Of a stretch of 64,000 nt of DNA, positions 12,945-23,490 are shown piece by piece. The translations under genes were made by a program, and so were the position numbers. The notes under the pieces were generated by a model. It saw only the letters and a program-made list of their open reading frames with translations, made no database searches and was not told the DNA's origin. Numbering within the stretch: the first letter of the stretch is position 1; each line of letters begins with the position of its first letter. This stretch comes from Tuctoria greenei (Eukaryota; Streptophyta; Magnoliopsida; Poales; Poaceae), in contig JAYESD010000002.1 of NCBI GenBank assembly GCA_036927565.1, forward strand, positions 221,529,882 through 221,593,881, given 5' to 3'.

Positions 12945-13071
12945 GTAAGGCCATGAGAATTGGTTGTATCAGAATTTTATACTAAAAAGAAACAAATTGC
13001 AGTAAGAGAAATAGTTATGCCTTTGAAATATTTTTATATTCTTTTGTAAGCTTTCATGAACCTTGGATCAG

Positions 13072-13532
13072 AAGATGGAGCAAATGTGAAGTTGTACCGC
13101 GTGGATCTTTCCTTATCTTTATTTCTTAAATATTATATCTCCCTTGAAAAAATATTCTATGTACATTAAAAGCATTACCCTTCTCTAGCTGCATCTTTAT
13201 CCTAAGCGATGCACACTGGTTGTCCTATACTCCTATTACAGGTCTAGGCCTGATAAACAAATAAGAAAGGCCACTGTCATGAACATTTTTTTTACCCCTA
13301 GGTACTGAACTTCTTGAAATTTATAGGCAATGGTTGCTCGTGGGGACCTTGGTGCTGAACTTCGATTGAGGATGTTCCTTTGCTACAGGTGAGATTGCGT
13401 TGCATATCTAGTTAGGAGTACCAAGTCTGTCATGCTGTATTTGATAATGAATCCTGTGTTTGAATGCAACCAAGTAACATCATATAATTGACCCTCTTTA
13501 CCTTTTCAGGTCAGTATTGTAAAATCATGCCT
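13072..13532 (+). repeat. Duplicated pyruvate kinase segment, copy A
   Basis: These 460 bp of intron, exon and intron recur at 14156-14341 joined to 18066-18340. Copy A keeps the uninterrupted sequence CTGATAAACAAATAAGAAAG, so it shows what copy B looked like before the small LTR element entered. Its final part is worn: after TTTTCAG the coding sequence GTCAGTATTG differs from GCAGAGATTG in copy B. Confidence 0.85.
13327..13388 (+). pseudogene. Frameshifted duplicate of the MVARGDLG exon
   Basis: The exon borders TTATAG/GCAATGG and CTACAG/GTGAGA are good, and the first 12 codons read AMVARGDLGAEL. One base is missing compared with copy B (CTTCGATTG against CTTCTGATTG), so 62 bp replace 63 and the frame is lost. 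Inclusion in an mRNA would shift the frame; skipping it in favour of 18133-18195 would not. Confidence 0.85.
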
Positions 13533-14153
13533 GGACGCCTAGGCGCCCGCCCACCGACGGGACGCCTAGGCGGGCACCTAGGCGATGCCCAGGCAATCAG
13601 CGAGATTCTCAACATGTGGAGGAGAAGAGAGAAGTAGATGTTTGGAGGAGAGTCGCTCGTGGCCTGGGCAGGCGCTGGCGGCGGGTGTCGGCGGTTGGTG
13701 GCAGGCGTCGGCGCAGCGGCTGGTGGCGGGCGGCGGCGGCTGGTGGCGGACGGGGATACGGAAGGTCAAAGGGAGGTGAGGATACGGGAAGTCAAAGGAG
13801 GCGGGGGGGGGGGGGGGGGGGGGCTTGGGCCTGTGGCTGTGGGCGGACAGCTCATTCGTCGGATCTGATTCATTTAGATCCGACGACGGCCCTCCTTTGA
13901 TACAGTTTGTATAAAGAAAGTTACCCAAAAAAGATCTAACCCTAATCCTCTCTCACCTCCCGTCTTCCTCCCGACTCAACTAGTGGCAGCGGCTATGGGC
14001 GGCAGCGACAGCGGCGGACCACGGCTCGGCGGCGGCCGCAGCGGCGGAGGCAGTGGCGGACGGTAGCGGTACAGGCGACGGATGGCGGCGCTCCTTCCAG
14101 GCGAGGCGGCCGACCATGGCGTCCGGCCTCGAGCGACTGGACGCCTAGGCGCC
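13531..14153. mobile_element. GC-rich insert with 17 bp terminal direct repeats
   Basis: The insert lies exactly between the two copies of the pyruvate kinase segment. CTGGACGCCTAGGCGCC stands at both ends (13531-13547 and 14137-14153). Because the core CGCCTAGGCG is palindromic, the ends also work as imperfect inverted repeats; further CGCCTAGGCG and CACCTAGGCG copies follow near 13562 and 13577. Inside are a run of 21 G (13803-13823) and a perfect 11 bp inverted repeat (TCGTCGGATCT ... AGATCCGACGA, about 13856-13885). GC-rich open frames on both strands are repetitive Gly/Arg/Trp or Pro/Ala and not convincing. I do not recognise the family, and no target duplication is clear. Confidence 0.5.
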
Positions 14154-14155
14154 GT

Positions 14156-14341
14156 AAGATGGAGCAAATGTGAAGTTGTACGGAGTGGATTTTTCCTTGT
14201 CTTTATTTCTTAACTATTATATCTCCCTTAAAAAAATATTCTATGTACATTAAAAGCATTACCCTTCTCTAGCTGCATCTTTATCCTAGGCGATGCACAC
14301 TGGTTGTCCTATACTCCTATTACAGGTCTAGGCCTGATAAA
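14156..14341 (+). repeat. Duplicated segment, copy B, left part
   Basis: AAGATGGAGCAAATG through GGCCTGATAAA repeats 13072-13257 with scattered changes. The last five bases, ATAAA, are the target duplication of the LTR element that follows. Copy B resumes at 18066. Confidence 0.85.
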
Positions 14342-14472
14342 TGTTAAAGATATAATAGTAATATTATATTAGACGATGTATTAGAGACTTATTTGTATAT
14401 TTGTCATTCTTGTACATCTAATTATAGAGGCTTCCGGCCTCCTTAATAATACAAGATCCAATATTTATAACA
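14342..14472 (+). repeat. Left LTR, 131 bp
   Basis: TGTTAAAGAT ... TTTATAACA, matched by 17931-18060. It contains the AT-rich block AGTAATATTATATTAGA and the phrase TTAATAATACAAGAT, as in the right LTR. Confidence 0.88.
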
Positions 14473-14519
14473 TGGAATAAAAGCGAGGCTAAGTTAATTA
14501 GATTCAGAAAAAAATCGCC

Positions 14520-15200
14520 GCTACCGACAGCGGCGCTTCCTCTCTGCGTTTCGTCCCGTAGGAGGCATTATTCCTCTTCGCATCTGGAATTGAGAGCCCC
14601 ACGGTCCCTCGTAAGCCGCAGAGGATCTAGATCTCGTCCTCCTCGGTGCAGAGGCACTGGACAGGGGTGCCGCACGCCGTCGTTTCAGAGGGCAATGGAA
14701 CAGGCAGGTGGACACGCCGCTCGCCTCCCAGTGACCGGAAGAGTTCGCCGCCTCCTTCTCCACGATGTTGCCAGAACGTCTCCGCCAGGCCCGTCTGCAC
14801 AGCCTCCGCGAATGGCTGCTGCGCCGATAGGTTCACCTTGTCGTGCTCCGCCGACGACACGGCGCCGAGGGTCGGCCGGTCGCCATCGCCGGCCATGGAT
14901 CGGTCGGTGCCATCCACCGGGTGGGCCAGGGTCAACTGCTCGCGATCGGGAATGGGGTCGTGGCCGCTACTCCTTGGGCTGGTGCATCTCGTCGTTGGTT
15001 GCAGATCTTTTCTTTGGGTCTTCTTGTTTTTCGCTTAACCCCTGCCGCCGCTCAGTTGAGTTGGGGCGTGTAGTTCTGGTTAGCTTTCATACCCAACAAA
15101 AAAAAAGGCTGATGCTGACGTTAGCGTGACGTCATTACGACATCAGCAGGGTCAATGGGGTTTCTTTCTGCGGCCGCCGCCCGCGAGCTACCTGTACGCG
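14520..15200. other. GC-rich possible captured sequence
   Basis: Just inside the left LTR the composition rises steeply. A frame on the minus strand (14935-14627, about 102 codons) gives an unbiased peptide, including LSAQQPFAEAVQTG, that reads more like real protein than the + strand frames, which are Arg/Pro-rich. A TGACGTCA-type palindrome (near 15127) and a GCTAGGGTT phrase lie on its upstream side. It might be a host gene fragment carried by the element. I do not recognise the gene, and the frame could be chance. Confidence 0.3.
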
Positions 15201-15482
15201 GCTAGGGTTCAGTAAAGAGCTACTACCTCGTTTAAAAAGAAGAGAGAGAGAGAGAAAAGGAAAAAAAAGAAAAAAATTGGTGGCGTCGCTTCTCTTCGGA
15301 TCTGGCATTGAATTGACGTCTTTTGTGCGCCTTCATTTTGGTTGTCTGAGACGTTTTGATCCATTGTTGATTCGAAAGCTTCGCCTCTGCCACGTAAAAA
15401 AAACCTTGTTGTTTGCGCCGCTTTTATTTGCGCTCTCTCCGTCACCCGCCTTTGATTATTTTGCGCTCTCGCTGTCGCCTGT

Positions 15483-17930
15483 CATCTTATTTATGATGAC
15501 TTTTCTTCTTCGGCGGAATTTCAGTTGTGCGGTGTGTGGTACTTTTCAATTGCATCAATTACCGTGACTGATTTCCTCGTATGCGTCTATATATGTGTGG
15601 TCTATGATTTTGGGAGTTGCTCATGGGTGATCTCTGGTTGGTGCTGGCTTTCGTTGTGTAAGACCTATGTGTGTTGAATATATTGGCTTGTAGTAAATAC
15701 ACTTGCTTTGACGATGAAAGTTTTAAATATCACCAAAACACCTTCTTATTAAGATCCGACTAGTTTTGGTTAGCTCCGGTGAGTTTTGTCTTTAACTCAG
15801 GCGTGTCTTTGCTAAGCTCCGAGTTGATTTTTCTAGCTTCAGTTTTTGTGTTTACTAGTTCTGACTAGTTCTGGTTAGCCCCGACGCTAGGTTTTATTAG
15901 CTTTTGTTAGCTTCGGCTCAAGGTCCGAGTTGCTCTGGCAAGGTCCAGAACTTGACCGCAATGCTTCTGTTTTTCATTTGCAATATTTCGTACCCTCTTT
16001 ACATCTCTGGAAAGGTTGCTTAGTATCCATTTGCTAAGTCCTTGGTGCGTTTTTAGTTGACATGGATGATATCGTGTTACTGTGGTTTTGCAACATGCTT
16101 ATGTGAGGTTCTCACGTAAGGTGTTGTGTTTGGAACTAACTTGAGTCAAGTCGAGGGTTTGGGCTCGTATGGATTGGTTGTTTATTCATGTGCAGATATT
16201 GCTTGAGTTCAAGACATGGCTGGTGATGGGATCCATTGGACTAGTCTCAGGGAGGAGATGAGGTTCCAACAACCAAATTCAGGAGGAATTGTGGTTGAGC
16301 TAATCAGGAGGTTGCGCAGTATGATTGAATCAAGAACAATGCATGTGAAGGTATCGTGGACGTCGTTGGAAGATGTTTGCACGTGTGCAAGGAGTGCATA
16401 GATGTGGCTACATAGTTCCGAGACATGATGAAGATATGTGGACGTAAAGAGTTGGTCAGAAAGGTTCAACCGACTAGGTTATGGACTCAGGCTGCGGCTA
16501 AGTCGAATTTGACTCAAATATGTAAAGATTTGAGTTGGTTATGATAGGATTTTGTGTGGATCATGAATTTGAGTTGTTTAGGAATGTGGGATACGTTCCC
16601 AAAGTGTTTGGAAGTCTTAAGATTACTTCTATCTGCATATAGAAGAATCCTAAGCAGTTATGGAAAGTTACGATTCGTAAAGAGAGTAGGATTATGTTCC
16701 TGATCTGAGTTGAGTTGGCTTTCGAGCTGGTTATATAAGCAAGGGAGCCCAGAGCTCGTGGTGTACGACTTTGGGGCTGTTCCTCTTGTGTTCTATTGAA
16801 TAAAATTCATAGTTTTAAGGACTTTTTGTGCCTTGTTCGTCCGACTTGTTCCAGACAAGTTTTAGTCGTCGAGTTTCTGGACAGCACTACCTTTCGTCGG
16901 TGATTTTATCATAACTCGAGTTTTACAGATCCAATTGACATGATTCTTTTTGGGTTGTCTTCAAAACTTGATTTTCTATCATATTTCAAAATTTCACGGT
17001 CATTGGATTTGTGGTCTATGATCTACACGAGTTTCTTTGCAGCGTTTCAGAACTGTTTTTTTTTCGGGTAGGGCAGATTGACCTTTGTTCGATCTTTCGA
17101 TCATAACTTGAGTTTTTCTCAACGGATTTGAGTGATTCTTGTTGTGTTGTCTTCGTTACTTTATTCTCTCTGATATCTATCACTTTTGTCATGGTGAAAC
17201 ACGTTTAGATTAGTCTCACACACGATTTATTTAACAAATTATTTTTCTGCCGAAGGGGTTGAGGTTTAATTGTTTCCGCTGTGTAAGATTTTTAATTATA
17301 CCATTCACCCCCCTCTGGTAGCTTTTCACGTGCTCTTCGATCCTACACGTTGTCGTGATTCACAGTATCTTTGAGAGTTTGACTAACTTCGTCTTTCTTC
17401 TGGTGTGCCTGTCAGTTCTGTCGGCTCCAGTTTTGCTGCTTCATCTACTTCGACGTTTTGCTCAGTGACACCACCATTTAGATTATCTTTGTGGCTCTTA
17501 GCATAATTTTTATCTCTTCAAACTCAACGTTCTTGATGCACCTTGAGTTTATCATCTTCTTCATGATGGTTTTTTTATTCTTCGGCCGGAATTACGGTTG
17601 GGCGATATCTGGTGTTTTTTAATGGCATCTTACCGTGACTGTGTTCCTCGTATGTGTCTATATATGTGTGGTCTACGACTTTGGGAGTTGCTCACGGACG
17701 ATCTCTGGTTGGCACTGGCCCTCGTTGTCGTGGTTCGCAACATCTTTGAGTGTCTGATTGACTTCATTTTTCTTCCGCTGCGTTTGCCAGTTTTGTCGGC
17801 TCCAGTTTTGCTGCTTCATCTACTTCGACGTTATGCTCACTGACACCGTCCTTTGGATCCTCTTTGTGGCTTCAGCATGTATTTATCTCTTACAACTCAA
17901 CGTTCTTGATGCACCTTGAGTCTGAGGGGG
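15483..17930 (+). repeat. Two tandem copies of a 375 bp unit
   Basis: Unit 1 runs 15483-15656 and continues at 17353-17555; unit 2 is about 17556-17930. Both carry CTATATATGTGTGGTCTA, TTTGGGAGTTGCTCA, GGCTCCAGTTTTGCTGCTTC and CAACGTTCTTGATGCACC in the same order. The solo LTR entered unit 1; unit 2 keeps the intact site CCTCGTTGTCGTGG. Divergence is moderate, so the duplication is not recent. Confidence 0.8.
15657..17347 (+). mobile_element. Solo LTR, SIRE/Maximus-like, 1.69 kb
   Basis: The sequence TGTAAGACC ... GATCCTACA is flanked by CGTTG on both sides (15652-15656 and 17348-17352). It has no primer site, coding region or second LTR, so LTR-LTR recombination has removed the rest of the element. 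A TATA-like GTTATATAAGC near 16730 and AATAAAATTC near 16800 suggest + orientation. The end, CACCCCCCTCTGG ... TTCGATCCTACA, resembles the 3' ends of SIRE/Maximus copia LTRs. A short frame at 16216-16401 is probably chance. Confidence 0.8.
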
Positions 17931-18060
17931 TGTTAAAGATCTCATAGTAATATTATATTAGATGATGTGTTAGATATTATAGGTATATTTGTCATTCTTG
18001 TACATATATTTATAGAAGTCTCCGTCCTACTTAATAATACAAGATTCAATATTCATAACA
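17931..18060 (+). repeat. Right LTR, 130 bp
   Basis: TGTTAAAGAT ... TTCATAACA follows the tract TCTGAGGGGG and is followed by the target duplication ATAAA. Confidence 0.88.
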
Positions 18061-18065
18061 ATAAA

Positions 18066-18340
18066 CAAAAGAAAGGCCACTGTCATGGACATTTTATTTA
18101 CCGCTAGGTACTGAACTTCTTGAAATTTATAGGCTATGGTTGCTCGTGGGGACCTTGGTGCTGAACTTCTGATTGAGGATGTTCCTTTGCTACAGGTGAG
18201 ATTGCGTTGCATATGTAGTTTTAGGAGTATCAAGTCAATCATCTGTTGCTGTATTTGATAATCAATCCTGTGTTCGAATGCAACCAAGTAACATCATATA
18301 ATTGACCCTCTTTACCTTTTTAGGCAGAGATTGTCAGTAC
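18066..18340 (+). repeat. Duplicated segment, copy B, right part
   Basis: CAAAAGAAAGGCCACTGTCATG onward matches 13259-13532. This copy retains intact exon borders and reading frame. Confidence 0.85.
18133..18195 (+). CDS. Pyruvate kinase exon (MVARGDLG), intact copy
   Basis: TTATAG/GCTATGG opens the exon and CTACAG/GTGAGA closes it. Its 63 bp encode AMVARGDLGAELLIEDVPLLQ apart from the final residue's neighbours in the next exon. MVARGDLG holds the second metal-binding aspartate and the backbone contacts for phosphoenolpyruvate. The exon is in phase with both neighbours. Confidence 0.9.
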
Positions 18341-18441
18341 ATGCCTAAGCATGGAGAAACCAGTCATTGTTGCTATAAATATGTTGGAAAGTATGATAAA
18401 CCATCCTGCTCCAACGAGCGCTGAGGTTTCTGATATAGCAA
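18324..18441 (+). pseudogene. Pyruvate kinase exon, 5' part, cut by a copia insertion
   Basis: After TTTTTAG the exon reads [17 protein letters not shown], then [20 protein letters not shown] and IA, up to the copia LTR at 18442. Family members have Thr where this has Ile (VATNMLES); that Thr contributes to catalysis and binding of the phosphate group. A second unusual residue is Ser for Arg in PTRAEVSD. The last five bases, AGCAA (18437-18441), are repeated at 36999-37003. Confidence 0.9.
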
Positions 18442-18908
18442 TGTTAGAAACTTATATCCAAATGAAAAACTTAGTCACTAAAAGATTTCGGTACAGAGAT
18501 CAAATAAAAAAGAACACGAGTGCTAATCATTATGATTAGCATATGAACATGTCGATGACGCACCTTCTTCCTCTCTTTTCTTCGTGTTGGACGTCGAAGC
18601 GGCCATCAAGCCTATAAAGGCGAGGCTGTAGAAAGATCACGAATGGAAAGCTTTTCCCCTTGTTTCCTCTTGATATTTGATCCGCTCTTAGAGGATTCGA
18701 GTGTCTGTGTATATATTGTAAACAATAAACACCCTCATACTTATATGTGATCAAGAGGCACAAGAGGGGGCCTCCCAACTGCCATAATGGTGTCCCCCGA
18801 TCAGGGACGCGTCCATTTGGTTGAGGTGTCCCTTCATTAGGACACATGCTAATTAAAATTAAAATTAATCACATGATTAATTATCTTAATACGAGTTCAT
18901 AACTAACA
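18442..18908 (-). repeat. Copia 3' LTR (left)
   Basis: TGTTAGAAAC ... CATAACTAACA. It is followed by TTCTCCCCCTTGAAC, the complement of a purine tract, which shows that the element reads right to left. Confidence 0.93.
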
Positions 18909-18920
18909 TTCTCCCCCTTG
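18909..18920 (-). promoter_or_regulatory. Copia polypurine tract
   Basis: On the minus strand this reads CAAGGGGGAGAA and abuts the 3' LTR. Confidence 0.85.
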
Positions 18921-19088
18921 AACTCGGATTCAAAACTTACCCACTTACTTAGTACTAAATTTAGTGTCACTCTCTTTATGCTTGACATATAGGACACGAC
19001 GCATCGAAACAGTCATTTACGTACTGTTTGACTCAAACACCACAATACATCTTACATTCAGAAAATGACCTTACTCTTAATTTGGCCT

Positions 19089-19790
19089 CTAAGTATCCAG
19101 TGATCGTAGGTTCTCCCTTAAACCTATGCTAGCCACGTGTTCACTGAACACGTTGGGTGGAAGACCTTTTGTTAGCGGATCCTCAAGCATATGCTTGGTA
19201 CTAATATGTTCAAGACTTATGGTATGATTCTGGATTTTGTCTTTCACAACATGAAACTTAATATTGATGTGTTTGGCAGTACCACTCGACTTATTGTTGT
19301 GGGAGTAAAATACTGCAGGCTCATTATCGCAGTATAATTTAAGTGGTTTTTCAATGCTATCGACCACTTTAAGACCGGGTAAAAATTTCTCAAGCCAAAC
19401 AGCCTGCCCGGTGGCCTCATAACCTGCAACAAACTTGGCGTACATTGTAGATGATGTCATAACAGTTCGTTCGGAGCTTTTCCACGATATAGCTTCATTC
19501 GCGAGGGTGAATATATAACCTGACATGGATTTCTTAGTATCCACACAATCTGTGAAATCTGCATCTGAATATCCCACTACTTCAAGTTCATTTGACTTAC
19601 TATATGTTAACATGAGGCCTTTTATGCTTTGCACATATCGTAATACTTTCTTAACAGTCTTCCAGTGATCAATCCCTGGATTGGCTCGATATCTGCCAAG
19701 CATTCTGATCACAAATGCTAAGTCAGGGCGAGTACAAACTAGAGCATACATAAGACTTCCGACAGCAGAATCATATGGAACTGACTTCAT
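19089..19790 (-). CDS. Copia RNase H and C-terminal part of reverse transcriptase
   Basis: The 233-codon open frame contains VGSLMYALVCTRPDL, LEVVGYSDADF, KKSMSGYIF and LEHISTKHMLEDPLTKGLPP, the usual end of copia pol. The catalytic Asp of YSDADF, the Glu-containing AKFVAGYEATGQAVWL stretch and the CDNEPAV aspartate are present. It degrades the RNA strand of the DNA-RNA hybrid in reverse transcription. The methionine at 19790 only marks where the open stretch begins; it is an internal part of pol. The end near LRSLDT lies 180 bp before the 3' LTR, as expected. Confidence 0.85.
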   Translation of the reverse strand: MKSVPYDSAVGSLMYALVCTRPDLAFVIRMLGRYRANPGIDHWKTVKKVLRYVQSIKGLMLTYSKSNELEVVGYSDADFTDCVDTKKSMSGYIFTLANEAISWKSSERTVMTSSTMYAKFVAGYEATGQAVWLEKFLPGLKVVDSIEKPLKLYCDNEPAVFYSHNNKSSGTAKHINIKFHVVKDKIQNHTISLEHISTKHMLEDPLTKGLPPNVFSEHVASIGLRENLRSLDT

Positions 19791-20740
19791 TTGATCGATC
19801 TCATATTAGTTCTTGGGACACTAAAATTTCCCAAACTTATCGCCCTTGACAATCGGAGCAGGTGAAGGCTTGCTCTTATGCATACTGTACTTTCTAAGTA
19901 CATTTTTTAAGTATGCCTTTTGTGATAAGTCTAATACCTCTTATGTCTATCTCGGTGAATTTCTATGCCCAACACATAGGATGCTTCACCAAGATCTTTC
20001 ATATCAAAATTAGAGGATAAAAACTTCTTAGTTTCTGATAGTAGATTGACATCACTACTTGCAAGTAGTATGTCATCTACATAGAGCACAAGAAAAATAA
20101 ATTTCTCACTCTTAAACTTTACATAAATGCAATTATCCTCCTCATTCTATTTAAACTCAAACTTTCTTATTTGTCTCATCGAACTTGAGATACCACTGCC
20201 TTGATGCTTGCTTAAGTTAATAAATAGACTTCTTTAAATGACACCCCATATGTTTCTTACCCTTAATGTCAAAACCTTTCGGTGTGTCATATAGACGTTC
20301 TTATAAGGATCCCCATTGAGAAACGCCGTTTTTACATCCATCTAATGTAATTCTAAATCATAATGTGCTACTAAGGCATAATGATTCTAGAAGAATCTTT
20401 ACATGAGACGGGTGAGAATTTCTCATTGTAATCTATGTCTTCTCTTTGAGTAAAGCCTTTTGCCACAAGTCTAGCTTTAAACTTATCAATATTTTCTTTG
20501 GAGTCACGTTTGATTTTGTAGACCCATTTACAGCCTATCGTTTTGGCTCCATTGGGAATCTCAACTAAATCTCACACTTTATGAGTATCCATAGACCCCA
20601 TTTCATTCTCCATGGCTTTACGCCATTCAAATGATTGAGGACTTCTCATAGCTTCTTCGAATGTGGTGGGATCACTCTCCATTTGAATCGCCTCACTCAT
20701 ATAAATCTCATAATCATCCGGAATGGCCGATCTTCTTTCT
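19791..20740 (-). pseudogene. Copia reverse transcriptase, broken
   Basis: The catalytic box YVDDILLAS can be read at about 20083-20057, and upstream WMDVKTAFLNGD (about 20345-20310) and further reverse transcriptase blocks appear in shifted frames. Several stops and frameshifts interrupt it. It would have copied element RNA into DNA. Confidence 0.8.
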
Positions 20741-20977
20741 CTTTAAGATCTTCTTAATTGCACATTATCATCACTTTGGGGTTGTTGTTGCTCTTCATTA
20801 TTAATGGCAATAAGTTTAGAATCTTGAATCTCTCTTACTAATTCTGTTGCCAATGGAGAACTAACAACGAGTGCTGAATTTTTAGCAACAGTAGGTAATG
20901 AGAAATATGGTTCTTGAATTATAGAAGTGGGTACATAAACCCACTTCTCTTCAATATAAATTTCTCGTCTTACCGTA

Positions 20978-21724
20978 CTAAAAGATGGCATGTCTCGTTT
21001 CTACAAACTTAGTAAATCTTTCTGGACAGTAGAAATGATATCCCTTACTCTTTTCTGCATAGCCAATAAAATGACAACTTATTGTCTTGGCATCCAACTT
21101 ACCAATGTTTGGGTTAAATATTTTTGCCTCAGCGGGACAACCCCACACATGCATATAACTTAATGAGGGCTTACGTCCCGTCCATAACTCATACAGTGTT
21201 TTTGGCACCGACTTAGTAAGAACTCGATTTAGCACGTGAATGGCAGTTTTAAATGCCTCCATCCACAAACTAACCGGCAATTCCGATTGACTTAACATGG
21301 ATCTGACCATATCCATAAGCGTACGGTTTCGCTGTTCTGCTACTCCATTTTGCTGAGGCTCGCCCGGTGTAGAATACTGGGCGACTATGTCATTTTCCTA
21401 TAAAAAGCGTCCAAATGGCCTAGGAACTTGGCCGTATGGGGTATGCCAACCGTAGTACTCACCACCACGATCGGATATTACCACTTTTATCTTAATGTTG
21501 TGCTGATTTTCAACTTCAACCTTGAATATCTTAAATTTATCCAACGCTTTGGAGCGTTCTTTAATTGGACAAATATAGTCATAGCAAGAGTAGTCATCCG
21601 TGAAGGTTATGAACGAATCAAAACCATCAATGGATACTATGGTAAATGGACCATAAATATCCGTGTGGATTAATTCTAAAATTCCCGTACTACGTATGAC
21701 ACCTTTCTTAATTTTTTTTAACAA
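20978..21724 (-). pseudogene. Copia integrase core, broken
   Basis: Two open pieces, 21724-21398 and 21316-20978, carry LIHTDIYGPF (first catalytic Asp), VISDRGGEYY (second Asp) and, between them, GVAEQRNRT (catalytic Glu, near 21340-21315), followed by [14 protein letters not shown] and [21 protein letters not shown] frame break lies between the second Asp and the Glu. This is the DDE nuclease-strand-transfer enzyme that inserts the cDNA. Confidence 0.85.
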
Positions 21725-22229
21725 ATTTGCCTTTAATGCAACCTATGCATTCTTCTGAATTCAAAAAATCCAATTGTGGAAGAATCGATTGTGAAATCAA
21801 TTGTTCAATTCCCCCCTCGAAATATGGCCTAAGCGACAATGCCATAATTTCAAAGATATTTCAGAATCGATTCTTTTGCGCTTATTCTTATGAGAGGAAA
21901 TCTGATCATCACTTAAAACATTAATATTATCATGCATAGACAATAGGTATAACATGCCTTGTCTCATAGCAATACCAACAATCTTATTATAGTACTTAAT
22001 TATACACTTATCTTTGCCAAATTGGCATACATAACCATCATTGTCTAAACATGAAACTGATATTAGATTTCTACTTAATGAGGGTACATATAATACATCA
22101 TGAAGTATAAGTACAAAGCCATTTCTTAATTCTAATGGATAATCTCCTATGGCTTCAACTTCTGCCTCATGTCCATTGGCAATTTTAATTGCACTTTCCC
22201 CTCTTTCTAGGTCCTCCTCATATTTAATC

Positions 22230-22632
22230 CCTGCAAGGAATTACAAACATGCACAATAGCACCTGAGTCAATCCACCAAGTGGATGAATTATAATCTAAA
22301 TACAGGGATTCATCAATAAAGGTAACAAATCATTACCATTTATGCAACACCATTTAAGGAAGCCTACACAATCCTTTTGATGGTGGCCTTTGTCTAAACA
22401 AAAATGGCACTGATCTTTATCCACTTTCACATCCTTTTTGTATGAGTGTTTTTGTGGAGCCTTACCCTTACCTTTATCACGGTGAAAAGGACCATGATTC
22501 TTAGTAGATTGCTTAGAAGAATAGTTCTTCTGAGCCTTACCTTTTTCCCTTTGCATAATTAATAGCATCATAACCATGAAGGGCCTTAATCCTCTCTTCC
22601 TCCTGAACACACATAGCGATGAGTTTTTCTAT
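22230..22632 (-). pseudogene. Copia gag C-terminus with zinc knuckle, and protease start
   Basis: The frame from 22610 contains CHFCLDKGHHQKDC, a CX2CX4HX4C nucleic-acid-binding knuckle. Just after it WWIDSGA (about 22285-22262) is the active-site Asp of the copia protease. Lysine-rich text (KGKGKAPQKHSYKK) lies before the knuckle. Gag is split immediately upstream by Tat1: the coding sequence runs from ...QPELWN at 34283 across to IEKLIAMC at 22637. Confidence 0.85.
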
Positions 22633-22637
22633 GTTCC

Positions 22638-23489
22638 TGTCGCTACACTACGTACCGGGTACCCCACGATACTGCAAGAAGTGCAAGAAAGTTCCACCCG
22701 TCAGAGTCGAAGGCCCTTGCAGGTCCCACATGTCACATTATACCATACCCACTCCCCTCACATGGCTGGTTTCCGGGTTAACACGTGTAAAATAAGACCG
22801 GAACAAAATTCCCAACCAAGGGAAGCTCCGGCGACTACACGTGTACAACAGCCCCGGACCTAGCCCTCGTCAGAGAGGAGCTTCGGTATCGACACGTATA
22901 CAGCGACCCCGAACCTACCCTCCCGCAAGGGAAAGCTCCGGATCTGCCACGTGTGGAGCCTTCAGACCTTCATCGTCAACAGAAATATGAGCAGATCACG
23001 TCCGTTACAAACATTCAATGACAGTTAAAGCAACACTTACAACGTCTGATAATGTGTCATTAATACCATATTAATGATACACAATCGGTGCACCGTTAAT
23101 AGGGGTAACGCTGCCATGAAGGAACGTTACCACACGATTAATTATACTTAATACCCTTTAGACAGTGTATTAGGTCATTAAGCACGCCAGGTCCACATGT
23201 CGGGCCAGGACAGCTTAGTAACGGTCAGTCCTTAGAACTATAAAAGGGCTGCACCACACAAATATCAAGGACAATCTGATCTGATTCAACCTAATCCTAG
23301 CGAGCGTACTCGCTCAATACAGTTACACAAACCCCGTGGAGTAGGGTGTTACGCTCATGCGGCCCGAACCACGTAAATCCCTGAGGTCATCATCTTGATA
23401 TTGATCTTTGCGTGTCCCAACCACAAAAGAACCTCTGTGGGTTGCTTCTCAGCGGGTTCGGGGGAAGTGTCGTATCAAACACTTCGACA
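22638..23489 (+). repeat. Tat1 5' LTR
   Basis: TGTCGCTACACT ... CAAACACTTCGACA. CTATAAAAGGGC near 23239 is a good TATA box, so transcription probably starts near 23270. The GGAGCTTCGG / GCTCCGG motif found across both Tat elements occurs several times between 22820 and 22960. Confidence 0.92.
23236..23247 (+). promoter_or_regulatory. TATA box in the Tat1 LTR
   Basis: ACTATAAAAGGG. The Tat2 LTR has CTTTTATAGTAC on the + strand (near 42213 and 54408), which reads GTACTATAAAAG in element orientation, so the promoter core is conserved between the two. Confidence 0.7.
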
Positions 23490-23490
23490 T

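Larger units (their letters stand above)
14342..18060 (+). mobile_element. Small non-autonomous LTR element
   Basis: It is bounded by ATAAA target duplications (14337-14341 and 18061-18065) and by LTRs of 131 and 130 bp. After removing the solo LTR inside it, the interior is about 1.76 kb, far too short for gag-pol, and no retroviral motif is readable. The primer site is only a loose match (TGGAATAAAAGC, 9 of 12 to the tRNA-Met site). A purine tract, TCTGAGGGGG, precedes the right LTR. The LTR pair differs at about 12% of positions by hand count, the most of any pair in the window, so this is probably one of the oldest insertions. It lies in a pyruvate kinase intron, and copy A provides the empty site. 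Confidence 0.85.

Noticed and set aside
13327..13388. Mutually exclusive alternative exon of pyruvate kinase
   Set aside because: The upstream copy is one base short, so its use would shift the frame, and the coding sequence that follows in copy A is worn.
13803..13823. Run of 21 G as a quadruplex regulatory site
   Set aside because: A single homopolymer of this length may be a sequencing or assembly artefact, and the surrounding insert is unassigned.
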